Shown here in pieces: positions 32,993 to 43,578 of a DNA stretch of 64,000 nt. The stretch spans positions 1 through 64,000 of the forward strand of contig JBAKBP010007609.1 of assembly GCA_037953745.1 (NCBI GenBank), read 5' to 3'. Position 1 is the first letter of the stretch; each line of letters starts with the position of its first letter. This DNA is from Lithodes maja (lineage: Eukaryota > Arthropoda > Malacostraca > Decapoda > Lithodidae). Below the pieces are notes generated by a model that worked only from the letters and a program-made list of their open reading frames with translations, was not told the DNA's origin and ran no database searches. Both the position numbers and the translations under genes were made by a program.

Positions 32993-34452
32993 GGGGAGAG
33001 CAGTGATGGTTCGGCCACTTTTTTTTTAAATATTTATATAAATTCAGGTTTAACCCTCTCACCACGGAAGACCTCTTGAACGCCCATAAAAAAGCATATA
33101 ACAGGTACCCGGAAGGCCTCTTGAACGCCCAGTGGTTGAAAGCCTGTGAGCTTCGTGTGCGAGGCGTCGGTCCGACGCATGTAAACAACAGCCGGCTGGA
33201 CCGACGCCCCGCATCTCCGGCCACAAGAAGGAGAGCGTCGCTTGTTCGTGTGTGCCTGTATGTTGTTGTTAAGTATCGAAAAGTGGTGTAAAGTGGCTGT
33301 TTTGGCCATAAAGTTATCTCCAATGAAATCATCATCACAGCTCAACCAGTTGACTTAGAGAGCTCTACTTAATGCCATTCTACAGGTAAATAACACAGCT
33401 ACGCTTGGGGATGCACGGGAATGCGGGAAGCAGTCTGATTAACGAATATACGGTAGCCTAGCCTAGACATTTTTCGGCCAAAACACCCGGGTTTCGAGGA
33501 ATATATATATAATACATAGCCGGGGCTGGAGGGTTTAAGCAGTACTGTAGTATAATCTAATTGATGTTAAAATGTTGCCTCGTTATTTGGTTCTTTAACC
33601 TGATTATATCAAACCCTTAGCTCTTTTCAGTTTGGAGTTATAGTTCCTGAAACACAAGTTTCTAAATCGGCCGAACCATCCCTACCAGTGGTGATGGTTC
33701 GGCCAGAAGGGTGGGATGGTATGGCCACGTGTATTAATTGGCATAATCTTAAAATTATGTGAGTTGGATTGGCTAGAATCAAGAATTTATCGATTAAAAC
33801 ACATTTTATTGTGCTAAAGTACAAAATTAGACTTCATAATCCAAATTATACCTCTGCATATTTGCAAAAAAAAAAAAAAAAAAAAATTAAAACTTAATTA
33901 AGCTTCACCAGAATCATCATCATCAAATCTCTCCCAAACATCTGTAATAAATCATAATAGGCATGTAATTTATCAATAAATAAATAAATAGAGACATTTA
34001 CATCTAATGTCCCCCTATATTATAGGTAAAGCAGGATGGTTCGACCACTGTGGAACCATCACCACCCTCAACTGGCCAAACCATCCCGAATCTAAATAGT
34101 TAATTGTTGGGTACACTCAACTTTCACTCAAGAGAGTTTAGCATTCGTTTTTTACGGAAATATCTTCTGCATGCAACACAGATTCACCATAATAATTCAT
34201 AACTCGCTGGTTGACATGTTCATGGAGGTAGAGCTTACGATATAAACTGAAAATATAACATAGGAGGTGCAAAAAAACATAAAATCTGATTTGCATCGAA
34301 AAGTGTGGCGTTTGTAACCCAAAATTCCGTGTGACTAACGTAAACAAACTCTCACATTTTCACGCAAGATCTCGCGGCCTTAGGTCTTATACGTTTCTCA
34401 GGAAATGCACTGTCCGAACCATCCAACCGTCCGAACCATCACCGCTCTCCCC
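32993..34452. mobile_element. TA-flanked DNA element N1, host of M2
   Basis: The inverted ends are GGGGAGAGC(A/G)GTGATGGTTC, bounded by TA on both sides (32991-32992, 34453-34454), pointing to the Tc1/mariner-pogo superfamily. Copies of the subterminal word GGTGATGGTTCGGCC in both orientations lie at about 33003, 33667-33705, 34035-34085 and 34413-34440. No transposase frame is left. It splits LINE G. Confidence 0.7.
33050..33539 (-). mobile_element. TTAA-flanked MITE M2, nested in N1
   Basis: It is an inverted-orientation copy of M1 bounded by TTAA at 33050-33053 and 33536-33539. The family core is present on the minus strand, and the right end reads GCCGGGGCTGGAGGG. Confidence 0.8.
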
Positions 34453-34569
34453 TAGTGTAGTGGGTGGTGTTGGTTCGTGGAGGCAGCGCTGCTGCCAGGA
34501 ATTGAGTGCGTCTCATGTCCAGATGGTCTTTGACTTTGAGGACTTTGGTTTCTTGATGTAGGCAGGGTT

Positions 34570-35180
34570 GTTTGATTTAAATCAAGTTGATTTTAATCAC
34601 TGATTTAAATCATGATTAACTCCTCAGACCCGGAAGGGCTCTGAGGCACCCATAAAAAACACCCCCCGAGCTACCCGGTAGGGCTCTGAGGCACCCATGA
34701 GCTCAAAGCCTGTAAGCTTGGTGTGCGAGGTCTCCGTCCGACGCATGTAAACAACAGCCGGCTGGACCGACGCCGTGCATCTCCGACCACAAGGAGTGCG
34801 TCGCTTGTTTGTGTGTGCCTGTATGTTATTGTTAAGTATCGAAAAGTAGTGTAAAGTGGCTGTTTTTGCCATAAAGTTATCTCCAATGAAATCATCACAA
34901 CTGAACTAGTTGACTTAGAGAGCTCTACTTAACGCCATTCTACAGGTACAAAACACATCTACGCTTGGGGATGCACGGGAATGCGGAAGCAAGCAAAATA
35001 ACAAAGATGCCGTAGCCTAGGCGTAGACGTTTTTCGGCCAAAACCCCCGGATTTCGGGGAATATACTGTATATGGAATACATAGCCGGGGCTGGAAGGTT
35101 AAAATAAAATTATTTAAAAAAAATCAATTATTTAAATCATTACCTTATCATTATTTGAAAACGAGAGGGGAAAGAAGTAA
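34570..35180. repeat. AT-rich repeat with TGATTTAAATCA words, host of M3
   Basis: TTTGATTTAAATCA and TGATTTAAATCATG words lie left of M3, and AATCAATTATTTAAATCATT to the right. The flanks look like one AT-rich MITE split by M3, but its ends are not defined. Confidence 0.4.
34616..35103 (-). mobile_element. TTAA-flanked MITE M3
   Basis: It is bounded by TTAA at 34616-34619 and 35100-35103 and is the closest copy to M1. The terminal direct repeat GGCACCCATRA with CCCGGAAGGGCTCTGAG is seen twice at the left end. Confidence 0.8.
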
Positions 35181-36259
35181 AATTAAACAAATGGGTTTTA
35201 TGAACACCAATTTTATTATTGTAGTATAATTATACAGTAACACCTCCATTTACCGGCACTCGGGGATTTGAACCTCCGGTGAATTGAAAAGTCTGGTTGA
35301 ATGAACATTACTCCTATAAATGCCCATAAACCCCAAGAAAATACCCCCTAATGGCTATCTGTATTATCAACCTTAATATAATAAACAGACACACATTACT
35401 ATACCATTTTAATAGTAATGTTCTCAACTCGCCAATTTATAAGTACAGTAGAAGTTGGAAAAGGCGTCCAGCTGTTTTTGTTGTCGGCGGCGTAATGCGT
35501 ATCATCGTATGCGAAGGCTAGGCCTTATCGGGAGGGAGAGTTCCACGGCGCATTTAAAGTTTTGACAGTAGCAAAACGAAACATAGAAAATACCCCCTAA
35601 TGACTATCTGTATTATCAGCCTTAATATAATAAACAAACACACATTACTATACCATTTAATAGTAATGTTCTCAACTCGCCAATTTATAAGTACAGTTGA
35701 AGTTGGAAAAGGCATCCAGCTGTTGTCGGCGGCGTAATGCGTATCATCGTAAAAGTCTAGGCCTTATCGGAAGGGAGAGTTACGTGACGCATTCAAAGTT
35801 TTGACAGTAGCAAAACGAAACACTACTATAAACTGTTTTTGTTCTTTTTAGTTTGTCTTAGGTTTCTCACTTGATAATCTAAAGCTTATTTATGAGGTGG
35901 ATGCTTTGGGAGAGGCAGCAAGGGGAGGATGCTTGCCACTCATCCACAGTTGTAGAGGTGGATGCTGTTACATCATCCACGTCTCTCCATTCGTTAGGAT
36001 ATTTGTGTTTTTTGTTCCAAGCTCAGAACCACTGCATTTCTTCTTGTCACTATTGGCTTTCACTTTGTCCGACTTTGCCTTAATCTTCGGCATGATAGCT
36101 AAGAATCGAGTATAATATGTCCGATATGAGAATGTTTGTATAAACGGATCAATCGGGCGAGACTGAGTAGGCCTATTCCTGCGCTTTTGTTGTTGTTGTT
36201 GCTTGTTCTACTGACGTCGCCATTACCCGCATAGAACCACGGACTATTTTATATATATA

Positions 36260-37710
36260 CAGCTGGGTCCCCGACTGTGCTAGAATTTGGTGGATGAACG
36301 AGGTCGCACAGATCAAAATCGTACAAATCGAAACATGTATCTTATGGGAAATAATTAATTTGGTGGATGGACGGTCCCGAGTTTAGGGGTTCAACTTCAT
36401 ATTACCTATCAAAAACAACACTAACTGACACATATTCATAACAATACATAATACAAATATAAGTAAGCAATAATTAAACAATAATAAGTAATTGTTTACT
36501 CACATTAAGTTAGGCGGCTCCGAGAAAAAACCCACGGCAGGGCGAGTGCAGCTATGCTACCCCGGCCCCAGCCCCGTCTTTTATCTTTATATATATTCAT
36601 TGTCGATAGGATCAATTGCTTGCTTTTGCGATTTCCTTAGTTTATTTGTACAATAAATGTAGGTTATTAGTAGGGTAGTAATTATTAGGGGTCACTTGAA
36701 GCATGCTATGCTTACAGGTACCTACCCGATAGCACTATCGTTAGTGAGTGATATTTGTATTTTGTACTAGTATTATCTTGTCAAGTTGCAAATTTTATTT
36801 TATTAGAACATTTTGACACTTAATGTAGTTTCTTTATTCATGCAGAGTTTAGTAAAAATTTACCAGAACGTCCCCGACTTCCCAAATTGACTAATTCCTT
36901 GAACGTGACGACAGTGCGTTGTTATGTGTGCGATTAGTTTGCTTGGGAACCAGATTAACTTGCGCATGTAGTAATGTACACCCTATGTGGTGGATTGTGT
37001 TCTTTTATTTATAAATTATTATTTTACTTAACCCTTCCTCCCCGGGCTGTCTTATACCCAATGACGGTTGCCCCTACCCGGGCGAAATGGCTGAAAAACG
37101 TCTAGGCCTAGGCTACCATATTTATGTTTATTTTCACTGCTAGAACTTTCCCACTCCTCTATAATCGTAGTGCGGTTTTCAATCTGTATTTTGGCATTGA
37201 GTAGACAACTGGTTCAGTTGTGATGACGATTTCAGTGGAGCCAATATTGCAGAGATGTTGCCAATATGGGGGCTTTTCAGACACTAATTTCGTCATGACG
37301 TCAGAACAATAACATTGAGGAGTCTTCTTGTTTTCGGAGGTGCGGTGACGAACGCTTGGGTTTGTTGACATACGTCGTACGCACGGCGTTCAGACCAAGC
37401 TTAATTAGGCTATTAAGCTCATGCCTTAGATAAGGCATACCGGGTAGCGGCCCTTCTTTCGTGCTGTCCTTAACTAAGGCAGACCGGGTAGGATTAAGCG
37501 TTGTTTCCACATAGCGATTTTGATTAGTTATTTTGTCTTTTTACTGTGTTCGTATACGTTTTGGTTTGTTTATTTTGCAAGTTTTACATTATACAGTAAT
37601 CTATAGCGGATGAACCTTTATTACCTCTATTTTGGCGCTAGCACACTTATGGTAGCTCGTACAGATCGCGAAACGCACAAATCGAACACGCACAGATGGG
37701 GACCCTGCTG
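36260..37710. mobile_element. TA-flanked DNA element N3, nested in N2
   Basis: The inverted ends CAGC(T/A)GGGTCCCC(G/A)(A/T)CTGTGC are bounded by TA on both sides. Subterminal words GCACAGATCAAAATCGTACA on the left and its partner near 37655-37690 also mirror each other. No coding sequence was found. MITE M4 lies inside. Confidence 0.75.
37028..37497 (+). mobile_element. TTAA-flanked MITE M4, nested in N3, oldest-looking copy
   Basis: It is bounded by TTAA at 37028-37031 and 37494-37497. It keeps the family blocks GAAAAACGTCTAGGCCTAGG and CAACTGGTTCAGTTGTGATG but is the most diverged of the five copies. Confidence 0.7.
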
Positions 37711-37803
37711 TATATATTTCTTATTGGTGCTTTTTAAATAGTTTTTTCCTAATACCTGTATATGTATTTATTATTTGTTATGATGAAATGAAGCTGGTAA
37801 GAC

Positions 37804-37846
<43 letters not shown>

Positions 37847-37912
37847 CCTAAAACCTCCGGTTGTTTGAAGTTACCGGATGCTTGAATGCCGGAAAATCGA
37901 GGTGTTACTGTA

Positions 37913-38594
37913 TCATAATGAGACTAAATGAGTGGTGCGGGGGAATCCACTGTGGCACTTTTAGATAGCAAATTGCCATTTGGCTGTTTTCACAGCAGAA
38001 ATAATTTGTTCTCAATTATATATATATTTTTGTTGTACTGTACGAAAAGCCACACTACTATAACCAGAAATTGAATGTGCATGTTACTTTTATTATAAAA
38101 GGCCAAAGTGATATTTACCAAAGTTTAATATGCATTATGATTATCAAACAAAAAATATAATTCTTTTGTTTAACCTCTCCGCGGCGCACAGGTTTTTTTT
38201 TACAGCTACATACTGTGCGCATGTATGATGATTTTGGGACCCATTGCCAATTTCGATAAAAAGTACTTTAGCGTGTAGGGAATGTTTGCGTGCATCGGCC
38301 CATATATATTTGACCCCCCAAAAAATGTCTGGGGGGGGTGGGGGAACGGTCCGTAGTTGAAAAATGTGGAGCGAATGGCACCGCGCGGCTAGATTGTCAT
38401 CGAGCGGCGAGATTTCCCGGCCGAATTTTCACGCGCCCAGGGGATAGAACCTGAGGGAGGAGGGGGTGGGTTACCGCGTAATATCACGTATATCTCCTTT
38501 TTTTATCCCTTTTAGGCTATGTAGAGTACGTATACGTGTGTAGGCCACCCATATAACAATGAATATGCCTCATAGTGACCAAAAATTGCAATAT
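37913..38594. other. non-coding flank, possible truncated TTAA element
   Basis: No gene is supported. From about 38169 the text TTAACCTCTCCGCGGCGCAC looks like one end of another TTAA element, and I see no matching end before DIRS D begins at 38595. Confidence 0.3.
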
Positions 38595-39013
38595 TATAGG
38601 TTTGACTCCTGTAAGGAGATAAAGAAAACCTAATATTTAGTAGTGGCCCCGTAATCATTGACGAACATGCCTATTACATAAGGCATCCTCTTCAAACACT
38701 AATCCGCCGTAGTTTGAATCTACCGCGCAGAGCATTTAAAAAACTGAGGAGCCTTCATCATGAGCGCACGCGACCTCACTCATGGCTTCAGTCATTATGA
38801 ATTGGGTTCTCACTACGAAAAAACTTCGTAAAAAAACAAAAAGAAAATAAGAATAACTATCTAATAAGCTTTCCATCATATCGTGGATGTACTTGTGTGG
38901 ATCTCTGACCAGACGCTGATTCAGGCGTCATTCCTCCTTCACTGACATATCAAGTAAACCAAAATCCTCAATACATCAACGAATGGGAAGGGGACGGTCG
39001 GGAGGGCCCCAGT
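38595..39013 (-). repeat. DIRS D right inverted terminal repeat
   Basis: The outer end is TATAGGTTTGACTCCTGTAA. It contains CTACCGCGCAGAGC and the CGAAAAAACTTCG hairpin block that pairs with the left repeat at 48000-48225. Confidence 0.85.
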
Positions 39014-39111
39014 CGTCAATGATTACGGGGCCACTACTAAATATTAGGTTTTCTTTATCTCCTTACAGGAGTCAAACCTATAATTTATTAGTGGCCCCTC
39101 CATCATTGACG
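39014..39111 (-). repeat. DIRS D internal complementary region (98 bp)
   Basis: It has the same length and layout as in copy A: a right-end complement joined directly to a left-end complement (...TATAATTTATTAGTGGCCCC). The right-end half carries the same CTCCTTACAG variant as D's own right end (CTGTAAGG), so end and internal region match within the copy. Confidence 0.8.
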
Positions 39112-39681
39112 AACATGCCTGATTTCTAAGACTGGAGGGGGACATTCGTAATCATATCATAACTCTAGAAAAGTAGATAATAAAAACAACCACATAGTAT
39201 TCTTACTCTTGAAAAATATATTTAATCATTGGCGTAGGCCGAAAATATACAAGAAAAAGGGGTTCAGGCAGGTGCGTGCTTCAAAGAAGCCTGCCTGACA
39301 AAAAATGGGGAACCCTAAAGATTCTGAACACAGATCTGTAGTTACAAAGGCACCCCACTCAACGAGTGGTGACAAAAATAACAAGTTATAAGTTTATATG
39401 TGAACATCATAAACCCCAATATAATCGTGGAGATAAATTGCAAAGGATCTCCACTGATTCTAAAATTAAATTGCTTTCGCAGCTAAAACTACTATAACAA
39501 CCCCGTTGTTTTGTACTAACATTGTACTAGCACAATTTCTCTCTGAGAAATTTTATATCACATTAACCTTACATTGTATCACAGCTCTCATACTCCGGCG
39601 GGGTCTAGGGTGTCCTATGTCAACTGACTGCACCCCCCCCCCCCCCTTTGTGAAAATAAACAAAAGTGACTGTAGGGTAAC
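39112..39681 (-). other. DIRS D 3' untranslated region
   Basis: No gene. It contains a C14 run at 39633-39646. The recombinase frame ends at its upper border. Confidence 0.6.
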
Positions 39682-40890
39682 CTAGACCCTCTGCCTTAAA
39701 GCTATACATGGTAAGGAAGGTTTGTCTAGAGCAACTGACAAGTATCTAGACAAAAACGTATGATTAGACGCCCACAACTGAGTGGACGCGATATCTTCCA
39801 CTGAAAAGTTTTTCAGGAAACGTAAAGAGGCTGCCCATTTGCGTAAATCGTGGGCCCTACCCACTACGCCGGGATTACTCTCTTTAATGACTTCGACCAG
39901 AAGAGAGGCTAATCGCCGTTTAAGTAAGCGTTTACCCGTACTTGCTACCCATAAAGCACCTTGGGGGTTTAGAGGAGCTACTCTCAAATATTTGGTTAGG
40001 GCTTGCACTGGACATAGATTATGATGCACCTTTCCCCTTTTTAATGCCGGCACCGTGAACTCCGAAAACACGTGTGCACTGTGCTCATTCTTGGCTACAA
40101 AACCTGGGGAAGGCGCAATGTAAATACATTCGTTAAGTCTACCAAACCTAAGGCAATTGGGTGTGTTGCTCATCGCCGCCAGCTCAGACACTCTGTTCCC
40201 GGTGGCCAAAGCCATAAGGAAAACCGCCTTTTTTAAGAGTAAAGCAAAGTCTGCAGTATTTTGGTACAGACGAGAGTGAAGTAAAGACAAAGCTTTGTCG
40301 AGAGACCAAGTAGGCATGAGCTGACGGGGAGGTGGGCGAAGTTTAAAACAAGCTCTCATAAAACCAGTTTCTTCCGCCACTGGTATGGAAAGACCTGTCA
40401 GGTCTAAAAAGGGTACTCTAATTGCAGTTAAGTGATTTTTTAATGTTACCACTGATAAATGTTTCTGTTCAAACAGATAATTCAAGTAATTGAAAATTAA
40501 AGCCACTGACGGCACATTCTGTTCCGTTCTGACAATCCAGGAAGTAAAGGCTTGCCAATGTGAGTGATACTGACGTTTCGTAGACTGAGTAAATTGATTG
40601 ATTAATTTATTAGTTACATCTCTACCGTATGGTGCCAGCCACTTGGCCTCCTGAATGTCCATAATGCAAAAGTCAGCGAGGTCGCTAGGTTGCCAATCGT
40701 GTCTAAGTGGAAATACCCGACCGGGAGCGATACCGGGTCCGGGCACCACGTTTTCAATTGCTGGTACCACAACTGCGCCGGCCACAGGGGCGCGATTAGC
40801 GAGACTAAGCCTCGATAATCTCGTAGTTTGTTCACTACGTGGCACATTAGTGACGCATCTGGCGGTGGAAACAGATAGATGGAGCTCCAT
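39682..40890 (-). CDS. DIRS D tyrosine recombinase
   Basis: The 402-residue part of the recombinase frame starts here at MELHLSVS, but the frame is open much further upstream in copy E, so the true start is uncertain. Residues about 85-190 form the N-terminal SAM-like DNA-binding domain (YGRDVTNKLINQFTQSTKRQ). About 200-390 is the catalytic domain with Arg233 (TGNRVSEL), His347 and Arg350 (HDLRKWAAS), Trp373 (QLWASNH) and the nucleophile Tyr383 (HTFLSRYL). This is a complete R-H-R-W-Y set. In DIRS elements this enzyme inserts circular cDNA without a target duplication. It is the only copy in the window with all residues. Confidence 0.88.
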   Translation of the reverse strand: MELHLSVSTARCVTNVPRSEQTTRLSRLSLANRAPVAGAVVVPAIENVVPGPGIAPGRVFPLRHDWQPSDLADFCIMDIQEAKWLAPYGRDVTNKLINQFTQSTKRQYHSHWQAFTSWIVRTEQNVPSVALIFNYLNYLFEQKHLSVVTLKNHLTAIRVPFLDLTGLSIPVAEETGFMRACFKLRPPPRQLMPTWSLDKALSLLHSRLYQNTADFALLLKKAVFLMALATGNRVSELAAMSNTPNCLRFGRLNECIYIAPSPGFVAKNEHSAHVFSEFTVPALKRGKVHHNLCPVQALTKYLRVAPLNPQGALWVASTGKRLLKRRLASLLVEVIKESNPGVVGRAHDLRKWAASLRFLKNFSVEDIASTQLWASNHTFLSRYLSVALDKPSLPCIALRQRV

Positions 40891-43561
40891 CTGTTCCAGT
40901 CTGTCACTAGGGCGTCCGGCCCCCCTGCCGGCGTTATCGACCGGCGGGTGAGGTATAGAGGGAGTTTGTATTTACCTAATTGTATTTACCTAATTGTAGT
41001 TTACAGGAGTTGAGCTAAGCTCGTGTTGTCCCGTCTCTCAGTCTACTTTTTATCCAATTTTTTCTTGAAAATATGGATGTTCCTTGCCCCTACCACCTCC
41101 TCCTCCAGCCCATTCCATTTGTCAATACATCTATAGGGGAAGCTAAACTTCCTGATATCGTTCTTGCAGGTAGGTCTTTTTACTTTGTAGCTGTGGCCTC
41201 TAGTTATTCCTGTATCCATAATTAATATATCCTCCCTATCCAGCCTCTCCAGCCCCCGGGCACATTTGTACATCATTATCATGTCTCCCCTCTCTCTCCT
41301 CTCTTTTAGACTCGGTAGATTTAATTTGTCTAGCCTCCCTTCATATGGCAGTTCTCTGAGACTTGGAACCAATCTAGTGACTGCTCTCTGGATTCTTTCT
41401 AACTTGTGAATATGCTTCTTTAGATGCGGGGACCACACCACTGCTGCATACTCCAATCTTGGTCTAATCATACTCTTCATAATTTTCGCTACCATGGTCT
41501 CATCCAAGTAGTTCAGAGCAACTTTCATATTCCCGGCCATTGCATACATTCCGCTAAAGAGCTTGTTAATATGTTTCTCTGGCGACAAATTATCTTGTAT
41601 AATCAACCCTAAATCTTTTTCTTTTTCGGCCTTGCTAATTATATTATCTCCCATCCTGTACTCCCAATTTGGTCTATTCACACTTCTTCCCATATTTAAC
41701 ACATGGCATTTACTTATATTAAATTTCATTTTCCACTTGGTGCTCCATTCGTATATTTTATCTAAATCCCCTTGCAGCTCCTCACAACTACTTTTATTTG
41801 TTATTTGTCTCATAATTTTTACGTCATCTGCAAACATTGACATGTAAGAGTTTATGCCTATCGGCAGGTCATTCACGTACATAAGGAACATGAGAGGTGC
41901 CAACACAGATCCCTGCGGCACACCACTCTCAACTTTCCGCCACGATGAGTAAGTTCCTCTAATGTTGGTCCTCATTTCCCTATCCCTGTGAGTCTCCTCG
42001 GACGCAAAAAGATCCACTTGTGGATGGGAGAGCTCTGCAATCATTAGGTTGAAAATGGGTTGCTTGAGCTCCCATTCTACTGATGTGCTCTGTCTCCGGG
42101 ACAGAGCGTCTGCCCAGACGTTCGCTACGCCTGGGAGATAAGATGCGTGAAGGTAAATTTCTAGTCTGTGTTGGCTAGAGTAAAAATATCTTCCGACACG
42201 TTTAGCAACCCCCTGGACCTCGTTGATCCTTGTTTCTGAATACAGTGAACCGCATTCAGATTGTCCATTCTGAAGGCCAACGACTTGCCCCGTAACGCCG
42301 GGCCGTGAGCCTGAAGGAAATACAAGGGGACTAGTAATTCTTTGACATTGATGTGAGAGATTTCTAAGTGGGGCCAAAGTCCCTGACCCTGGTGCCCCTG
42401 ATTTGATTGAAATCCCCAACCTATTGTGCCTGACGCATCCGTGTCTATCCATACCGTTGGTGGAGGAGAAATCCATGACATTATTGAGTACAACGTTTCC
42501 CTCTTTGCCCAGACCGCTAGTAAGTTGTGGATTAATTTTGGGATGGGCCATAATTTTCCCGCCGGTAAGAGCGGGAAATATTTGTTGCCTTCCAATATTA
42601 GTCGTTTTACTTTCAACCGGCCCAACTTGACAGTTAGTTGAATCCAGTTGAGAGAGCCGACCAGAGATTCCCAGACCCTTCGCGTCGTAGTCAGACTGTG
42701 AAGAAACATGAACAGTTTCCTGCGAAACCTGTTGCGATTGTCCACACTCTGACTCAGAGTGAGAGCGGCTGTGTCCCAGACCAGCCCTATCCACTGAATT
42801 ACTCGTGAGGGAACAAGGTTTGACTTTACCAGATTTACCTTGAAGCCTAGAGTTTTTACATGATTTAAAATAATATTGACATGTTTTATGCATAAATGTT
42901 GTGTCTCTGCCACCACCAGCCAGTCGTCCAGATACCACAACACTCTGATCCCCTGTTTTAACAATGGCATCAGGGCTTGCCGGACTAATTTCGTGAATAA
43001 TCGAGGTGCTAGGTTCAAACCGAACGGCATCCTTTGAAAAACAAAATTTTGGTGCCTGATCCTTAAGGCCAAAAACCTTTGAAATCTTTCGTTGACCGAT
43101 ACGTGCCAATAGGCGTCTGTCAGGTCTAGTGAGCACATCCAACCTCCCGGCGGAAGTGTTAGCCTGATTTGGTGTACAGTTAACATTCTGAAAGATTCGT
43201 TGTGAATGTGAAGGTTCAGGTAAGACAGGTCTACGACCGGCCTCATCTGAACACTGTCCTTTTTGGGAACCAAAAATAGTTTGGACGTGAATACAGGGTA
43301 ATTTGGGGGGACCGGGATGATGACATGCTTGACAATCATTTCCTGGACCAGTGACTCCACCTCTAAAGAAACAACATTCGCCGTGGTCGGCTGACGTAAG
43401 CGAGGTCGCCGGAGCCACCGCCAAGTGATGCCTTTGCGAGCCACCATCCTTGCCCAAGTGTTTAATGGCCATGCCTGGTGACACGTTCGGAACGACCCAG
43501 TTAGCAGACAAGGGTTCGCCGGCTGTACTACCCTCGGGTCCTCTGGCCTTAAAGTTGGCAC
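40891..43561 (-). pseudogene. DIRS D RT, RNase H and MT-like ORF, frameshifted and split
   Basis: From 43561 the frame gives RT blocks VFTSKLFLVPKKDSVQMRP, SLDLTDAYWHV (144-154), MPFGLNLAPRLF (178-189) and YLDDW (210-214). RNase H follows: WIDTDASG (Asp373/375), VKELL (Glu408) and MDN (Asp433). At about 42165 an extra GT (CTGTGTTGG for CTGTTGG in E) breaks the frame. It continues as RLEIYLHASYLPGVANVWAD and is then cut by the LINE at 41987. The end (KLPLYLTRR, YLFPPPDASL) lies at 40968-40891. The C-terminal part corresponds to the DIRS methyltransferase-like region, a tentative label. Confidence 0.85.
40970..41987 (-). mobile_element. CR1-like LINE 3' fragment inserted in DIRS D
   Basis: The minus strand enters at REMRTNIRGTYSSWRKVESG and runs through GVPQGSVLAPLMF, FADDVKIM, RPRLEYAAVVWSPH and RRERGDMIMMYK to a stop, ending in short ATTAGGTAAATACA repeats. 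It resembles LINE copy 1 but is clearly diverged. Comparison with the uninterrupted site in E (53818-53828) shows at most a 3-bp (TGT) target overlap. Confidence 0.85.
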
Positions 43562-43578
43562 CGGGAGTGAGAGAGACT

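Larger units (their letters stand above)
31511..34560 (-). pseudogene. LINE G (R1/Jockey-like C-terminus), split by DNA elements
   Basis: Before the MITE, the minus strand 32990-32644 reads RDRVHLARLRCGHHPALLSY, then QKRLDDSVVDTCPGC and PHT. After it, 31673-31535 resumes with IIEDCISHNHLRQQH, ALWESPTVAMAFLRDSGLFG and a stop. Together these form the C-terminal CCHC-like region common in R1/Jockey/I-type ORF2 proteins, followed by an (AAC)n tail at 31530-31511. The stretch 34455 to about 34560 may be further upstream coding sequence with a stop. MITE M0 and element N1 split the gene. Confidence 0.6.
35235..37910. mobile_element. TA-flanked DNA element N2, host of N3 and M4
   Basis: The inverted ends CAGTAACACCTC(C/G)ATT with CCGGCA are bounded by TA (35233-35234, 37911-37912). 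CAGT ends on TA targets fit Tigger/pogo. It holds a ~250-bp diverged tandem duplication (35337-35585 and 35586-35825) and a T41 run at 37806-37846. No transposase motif is visible. Confidence 0.75.

Noticed and set aside
38595..39111. LTRs for the DIRS elements
   Set aside because: The termini are inverted, not direct, and the element encodes a tyrosine recombinase, so they are DIRS inverted terminal repeats.
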